Below, one piece after another: positions 60,519 through 64,000 of a stretch of DNA of 64,000 nucleotides. A program made the translations under genes and the position numbers. Each line of letters starts with the position of its first letter. The stretch's first letter is position 1. The stretch is from CBDUXP01 sp965371225 [NCBI: uncultured bacterium]. GTDB taxonomy: Bacteria > Abyssobacteria > SURF-5 > CBDUXP01. The notes beneath the pieces were generated by a model, which did no database searches, was not told the origin of the DNA, and was given only the letters and a program-made list of their open reading frames with translations. The DNA lies in NCBI GenBank assembly GCA_965371225.1, contig CBDUXP010000002.1, positions 102,106 to 166,105 on the forward strand. The letters are read 5' to 3'.

Positions 60519-61855
60519 GCGGCCGTCACCCGCCGCCAGAAGCTTGATGAGAACTTCGGGTCCACGTACTCGGCGAATTCGTGCCAGTGGGGGAAAGACG
60601 CGTTGAAAGTTTCCGGCGACATACGCGCGTCCTTCGCGGGGTAGACCCGGCCGCCGTGGGTGACGACGATCTCATCCAACCGGTCGAGCAGCGCGCGCGT
60701 CGCGTCCCCGCGATTGGGAAAGTCGAGGGCCAGCGTGACGCCGGGCATGGGGAACGAGAGCATCCCGGGGGATTCGACCTCCCCGAATTTCTTGAACACC
60801 ACGAGGAACGACCCGTTCCCCGAATCCGCGATGAGTTGCAGGATACGGTCCAGCGCGTCGCGCTGCTCGGTGGGCAGGACAAACTGATGCTGAAAAAACC
60901 CGCGCTTCCCGTAGATGCGGTTCCAATCGTGGATGGCGTCCAGCGGATAGTAGAACGTGTCGTACGACAGATGCCGCTGTACGCGTTTCTGCCGTTGCCC
61001 CGCGTGATACACGACCTGGTTGAATGTGCGCATGGACCAGCTATTGAGTACGGCGCTCGGCAGGTCGAACGGTACGCGCAAGAGTCCGTGCGCCTTGGGC
61101 GCGGCTGCGGCCGTCCCGTTCGCGCTCCCGGCTGCCGCGTGGTTGCCGCGCGCGAACAACCCGCGGCCCGCGGCCCGGCCCCGGGCCAGGCAGTCCAGCC
61201 AGGACATGGTGTACTCGAAATCGCGATCCGATTCCTCGGACAGCGCAAAGAATTCGTCGACCGTGTCGAACTTGATCGTTTCCACGTCGATCATCGGCGA
61301 GGGGATTTGCCGCAGTTGCAACTCGACCCACGGGATCAGGCCGGTCAGGCCCAGCCCCCCGACGGTCGCACGAAAGAAGTCCGGGTTCTCCGTCGGGGAA
61401 CAGGTTCGCCGGCTGCCGTCGGAGCGGAGGAGTTCGAATTGACGCACGTGCCGCCCGAACGTGCCGGCCACGTGGTGATTCTTTCCGTGCACGTCGTTGG
61501 CCACCGCGCCCCCCACGGAGACGAATTTCGTCCCGGGCGAGACGGGGAGGAACCACCCTCGGGGGACGACCAGTTCGAGCAGCTGCGCCAGCGACACCCC
61601 CGCCTCGCAGCGCAACACGCCCGTGTCAGGATCGAACGCCGCGAATCGGTTCAGGCCCGCGGTGTGTAGCAGCGTGCCGCCATCGTTGAGGCAGGAATCC
61701 CCGTAACTCCGGCCGAACCCGTATGGCAGAACGCTGCCATTGTCGGCGGCGAGGTGCGACAGATCATCCGACGGCCACCGGAGCTGATGCACGTGGTGGG
61801 CATAGTCAAAGCAACGCCCCCAGCTGCGATATGTGGTGGTCAGCGGTGTGGTCAC
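60515..61855 (-). CDS. DprE1-like FAD-dependent decaprenylphosphoryl-sugar 2'-oxidase
   Basis: 446 residues from the GTG at 61855. FAD-linked oxidase of the VAO/DprE1 type: PYGFGRSYGDSCLNDGGTL, GGAVANDVHGKNHHVAGTFG and FRATVGGLGLTGLI match the mycobacterial enzyme's FAD site. The C-terminal substrate cap includes VVFKKFGEVESPGMLSFPMP. At the spot where (from memory) the mycobacterial enzyme has the benzothiazinone-targeted Cys in ICVDFP, this protein has TLALDFP, so Ala replaces Cys. No Shine-Dalgarno precedes the GTG; the message has a ~50-nt leader from a TATACT box at 61911-61916. First gene of a six-gene operon. Confidence 0.86.
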   Translation of the reverse strand: MTTPLTTTYRSWGRCFDYAHHVHQLRWPSDDLSHLAADNGSVLPYGFGRSYGDSCLNDGGTLLHTAGLNRFAAFDPDTGVLRCEAGVSLAQLLELVVPRGWFLPVSPGTKFVSVGGAVANDVHGKNHHVAGTFGRHVRQFELLRSDGSRRTCSPTENPDFFRATVGGLGLTGLIPWVELQLRQIPSPMIDVETIKFDTVDEFFALSEESDRDFEYTMSWLDCLARGRAAGRGLFARGNHAAAGSANGTAAAAPKAHGLLRVPFDLPSAVLNSWSMRTFNQVVYHAGQRQKRVQRHLSYDTFYYPLDAIHDWNRIYGKRGFFQHQFVLPTEQRDALDRILQLIADSGNGSFLVVFKKFGEVESPGMLSFPMPGVTLALDFPNRGDATRALLDRLDEIVVTHGGRVYPAKDARMSPETFNASFPHWHEFAEYVDPKFSSSFWRRVTAA

Positions 61856-61910
61856 AATGCGGGCCCGCGGTGCGCGCTGGAATCTCCGAGCATGCTTATC
61901 GTCTGCGGAA

Positions 61911-61916
61911 AGTATA
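61911..61916 (-). promoter_or_regulatory. -10 box of the DprE1 operon
   Basis: TATACT on the minus strand (61916-61911). No consensus -35 hexamer is seen. It would drive the whole 61855-to-54014 operon. Confidence 0.45.
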
Positions 61917-61953
61917 CGCCCAGAAGGGTCGGCGCGACGGCGAAGGCCGGGAC

Positions 61954-63531
61954 CTAGGGTGCGTCGGTTTCGCTGACCACCGCCCACGCGGGTGACGTGG
62001 CCTGGTCGGCTCCGAACACGGTCCTGCCCCGCGTCATGACGAGCGCCGTGACCAACAGGGCGCCGATGAGATTCAGGACGAACCCGGCGCGTACCATCTG
62101 GCGAATGGTAATGCGCTCCGTCGTGAACGCGATCGCGTTCGGCGGCGTGGCGATGGGCAGCATGAAGGCGCACGACGCGCTGACCACGGCGGGCAACATG
62201 AGGAGGTACGGGTGCACGCCCACCGCCACCGCGGTCGCCGCCAGGATGGGCATCATCATGGTCGTCGTCGCCGTGTTCGAGGTCATTTCCGTCAAGAAGG
62301 TAATCATCAGCGCGATCACGAGCACCACCACGACGATGGGGAACTGCTGCAGCACCTGCAAGCGGTGACCGATCCACAGGGCGAGGCCGGACTCCTGGAA
62401 CCCCGCGGCGACGGCGAAGCCCCCGGCGAACAGCAGCAGCAGCCCCCACGGCACACGCGCGCCCCATTCCCAGTCCATGACGTACACGCCTCGGCGAAAG
62501 TCCACCGGGATCAAGAACAGGAGGCAGCCGGAAAAGATAGCGACCGTCGCGTCGTTGACGAGCCGATCCAGCCCGAGCATGCCGCTCCAGCCGGGCACGG
62601 TGACGATGCCCAGGTCCAAGTCGCGGCGGAAGATCCACAGCAGGGCGGTAAGCCCGGCCACCACGAGCGTGTCCAGTTCCCCGCGGCGCAGGGGGCCGAG
62701 CGCCGCCAACTGCCGGTCAATGAGATCGCCGACTGACGTGACGAGCGTCCCGCGCAGGGGATACAACCAGAACACGAGGACGGCCCACATGATCGGCACG
62801 AACACGATGACGAAGGGGAACGCGAAGACGAACCACTGGGAGAAGGTGATCTCCGGCGCCCCTGGGAACAGCGTCTCCACCATGCCGCCGAACACCACGT
62901 TGGGGAAGGTGCCCACGAGCGTGCCCACGCCGCCAATATTCGCCGCGTACGCGACGCCCAGCGACAGCGCGACGCCGAAGTTGCGCACCGTGCGGGACAG
63001 GTCGCCCGCCTGCTCTCGCTTGGCCACCTCCTCGATTTCGAGAATGATCGCGAGTGCGATGGGAATCATCATCAGCGTGGTGGCGGTGTTCGACACCCAC
63101 ATGGAGATGAACGCGGTGGCCACCATGAACCCGAGCACGAGCCGCCGGGCGCTGACCCCCACCCGCCGGATGATGTGCAGCGCGATGCGCTTGTGCAGGT
63201 TCCACTTCTGCATCGCCAGCGCGATGAAGAAGCCGCCCAGCATCAGGAAGATCCATTCGTTCGCGTAGCGCGGCGCCACCTCGCGCGTAGACATGATGCC
63301 GAGGAGGGGGTAGGCGACGAGGGGAATGAGGGCGGTGACGCCCAGCGGCAGCGTCTCGCCCACCCACAGGGCGGCCATGAGCAGCGCCACGGCCGCCATC
63401 CGCTGGGCGGCCAGCGGCATCTCCGCCGGGGCCGGGGCGAGCAGCATGCCCGCGAACAGCCCGACTCCGACCACGAGGCCGGCGAGGCGGGCGTGCCGTT
63501 GGGAGTCGAGCGGGGAGGGGGAACCGGGCAT
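61954..63531 (-). CDS. DASS-family (SLC13-like) anion transporter
   Basis: 525 residues with about twelve hydrophobic segments. The two Ser-Asn-Thr signature loops of the DASS/DIT family are present: SNTATTLMMIP and later SNTATTTMMMP, which form the Na+ and substrate sites. The opening region (ETLPLGVTALIPLVAYPLLG) is also typical. Family members import di- or tricarboxylates, sulfate or similar anions. The substrate is unknown. A -10 TATACT at 63551-63556 (minus strand) gives only ~12 bases of leader, and no Shine-Dalgarno is visible. The gene ends 98 bp before the DprE1 start and is not clearly part of that operon. Confidence 0.88.
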   Translation of the reverse strand: MPGSPSPLDSQRHARLAGLVVGVGLFAGMLLAPAPAEMPLAAQRMAAVALLMAALWVGETLPLGVTALIPLVAYPLLGIMSTREVAPRYANEWIFLMLGGFFIALAMQKWNLHKRIALHIIRRVGVSARRLVLGFMVATAFISMWVSNTATTLMMIPIALAIILEIEEVAKREQAGDLSRTVRNFGVALSLGVAYAANIGGVGTLVGTFPNVVFGGMVETLFPGAPEITFSQWFVFAFPFVIVFVPIMWAVLVFWLYPLRGTLVTSVGDLIDRQLAALGPLRRGELDTLVVAGLTALLWIFRRDLDLGIVTVPGWSGMLGLDRLVNDATVAIFSGCLLFLIPVDFRRGVYVMDWEWGARVPWGLLLLFAGGFAVAAGFQESGLALWIGHRLQVLQQFPIVVVVLVIALMITFLTEMTSNTATTTMMMPILAATAVAVGVHPYLLMLPAVVSASCAFMLPIATPPNAIAFTTERITIRQMVRAGFVLNLIGALLVTALVMTRGRTVFGADQATSPAWAVVSETDAP

Positions 63532-63588
63532 CGGGCGAAAATCGGCCCGCAGTATATCAACGCTCAGATGCCGCCCCTACGTAAACAA

Positions 63589-63618
63589 CCCGGGCCGGCC
63601 GTGGGCAGCCGACCCGGG
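63589..63618 (-). terminator. hairpin terminator after the WxPG-repeat gene
   Basis: CCCGGG arms (63589-63594 and 63613-63618) pair, with inner GGC/GCC, and on the minus strand are followed by TTGTTT. It lies between the stop at 63659 and the promoter of the DASS transporter gene. Confidence 0.55.
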
Positions 63619-63658
63619 TCCCTGACCTGAGGTAGTTCCGTCCGCGAACCCGGTGCCG

Positions 63659-64000
63659 TTAAAACCGGGAACAGGCGAACTCGTAGCGGCCGGAGGTGGG
63701 AATCTGGCGCTCGACGGTCTCGTAGTGCCCCGGCACCCAATGCGGGTCCGTGTGTCCGCGCTCGATGACCCGGCGCTGCCAGCGGCCGCGACCGTACTTC
63801 CAGCGGTTGGGGCGCTCCGGCGGATAGGGCGAATCGGTGACCACGCGCAGGTGCTCGCCGCGGTGCGTGTGCCCGGTCCACTTCCACTCGACCTTCCACG
63901 GAGAGGTCACATTTTCATACTGGCCGGCCACCCATTGGCGTTCCGTCACGGTTTCATACCCGCCCGGGATCCAGACGCGGTCGCAGGCCGCCGTGTGGCG
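63659..64000 (-). CDS. WxPG-repeat protein, C-terminal part (gene continues past the window end)
   Basis: The minus-strand frame is open to the window edge (at least 113 residues). It contains three related units: VWIPGGYETV, QWVAGQYENV and HWVPGHYETV, spaced 14 to 54 residues apart. Between them are Trp/Arg-rich stretches (WKYGRGRWQRRV). Repeats of W(I/V)PGxYE type occur in uncharacterised exported or envelope proteins with YxWGxW-like motifs. No signal peptide can be judged because the start is outside. A hairpin terminator follows. Confidence 0.7.
   Translation of the reverse strand, partial: RHTAACDRVWIPGGYETVTERQWVAGQYENVTSPWKVEWKWTGHTHRGEHLRVVTDSPYPPERPNRWKYGRGRWQRRVIERGHTDPHWVPGHYETVERQIPTSGRYEFACSRF

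Noticed and set aside
1-64000. CRISPR array, rRNA operon, insertion sequence or prophage
   Set aside because: No regularly spaced repeats, rRNA sequence, transposase, integrase or phage structural gene could be seen on either strand. The only repeat element is at 20289-20430.

Overview
The window is high-GC DNA with short spacers. It reads as a chromosomal segment of a Gram-negative-type bacterium: it has a TonB/ExbB/ExbD energy-transducing set, a lipoprotein signal, and a protein-repair methyltransferase with a signal peptide. There is no rRNA, transposase, integrase, phage gene or CRISPR array. I cannot place it taxonomically. The mix of luciferase-like oxidoreductases, paired acyl-CoA dehydrogenases, a CbbQ-type ATPase, a planctomycete-style Ser/Thr kinase and B12-radical-SAM enzymes fits an uncultured high-GC lineage better than a standard model group. 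Several genes are preceded by sigma70-like promoters close to TTGACC-N17-TAYACT. Some genes have clear Shine-Dalgarno sites, and others (lysA, tilS) look leaderless.

Layout. 1-13 kb is a catabolic and accessory region: haloalkane dehalogenase with a DUF1330 protein, a FapA-like protein, an SGNH hydrolase, a flavin monooxygenase plus TetR regulator behind a 17-bp perfect palindrome, a large membrane protein, two adjacent acyl-CoA dehydrogenases and an orphan CbbQ-type ATPase. 13-22 kb holds a ketopantoate-reductase-like gene, two large paralogous exported proteins flanking a GNAT acetyltransferase, a Nudix hydrolase, lysA, a 142-bp palindromic repeat and a B12-binding radical SAM enzyme. 22-29 kb holds an M20 amidohydrolase, membrane proteins, a 56-residue ORF coupled to an HDOD protein, rlmN, and tilS-hpt leading into ftsH. 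31-36 kb is a tightly packed housekeeping run, glmM-pdxJ-nnrD-thiL-IMPase. 37-48 kb holds an exported helical-repeat protein, sucC-sucD (SucD has a histone-H1-like basic tail), a membrane Ser/Thr kinase, tRNA-Arg(CCG), an SbcD/YhaO-YhaN-like nuclease pair, a zinc-ribbon/DUF4234 protein and an exported Pcm. 48.5-49.1 kb is a gene-free structured segment that may encode an RNA. 49-54 kb holds a HAD phosphatase, tonB-exbB-exbD, a radical SAM/SPASM enzyme and two tandem MshEN-like mini-proteins.

54.0-61.9 kb (minus strand) is the most interesting block. It is a six-gene, almost entirely overlapping operon: DprE1-like FAD oxidase, DprE2-like reductase, polytopic membrane protein, sugar-1-phosphate nucleotidyltransferase with a left-handed beta-helix, GH84 beta-N-acetylglucosaminidase without a signal peptide, and a MalK-type ABC ATPase without permeases. 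It looks like a cell-envelope or glycan modification/recycling pathway that I do not recognise as a described system. A DASS-family anion transporter and the end of a WxPG-repeat protein close the window.

An organisation-level feature is that five of nine convergent gene pairs share a 4-bp palindrome (TTAA or CTAG) that serves as the stop codon on both strands.
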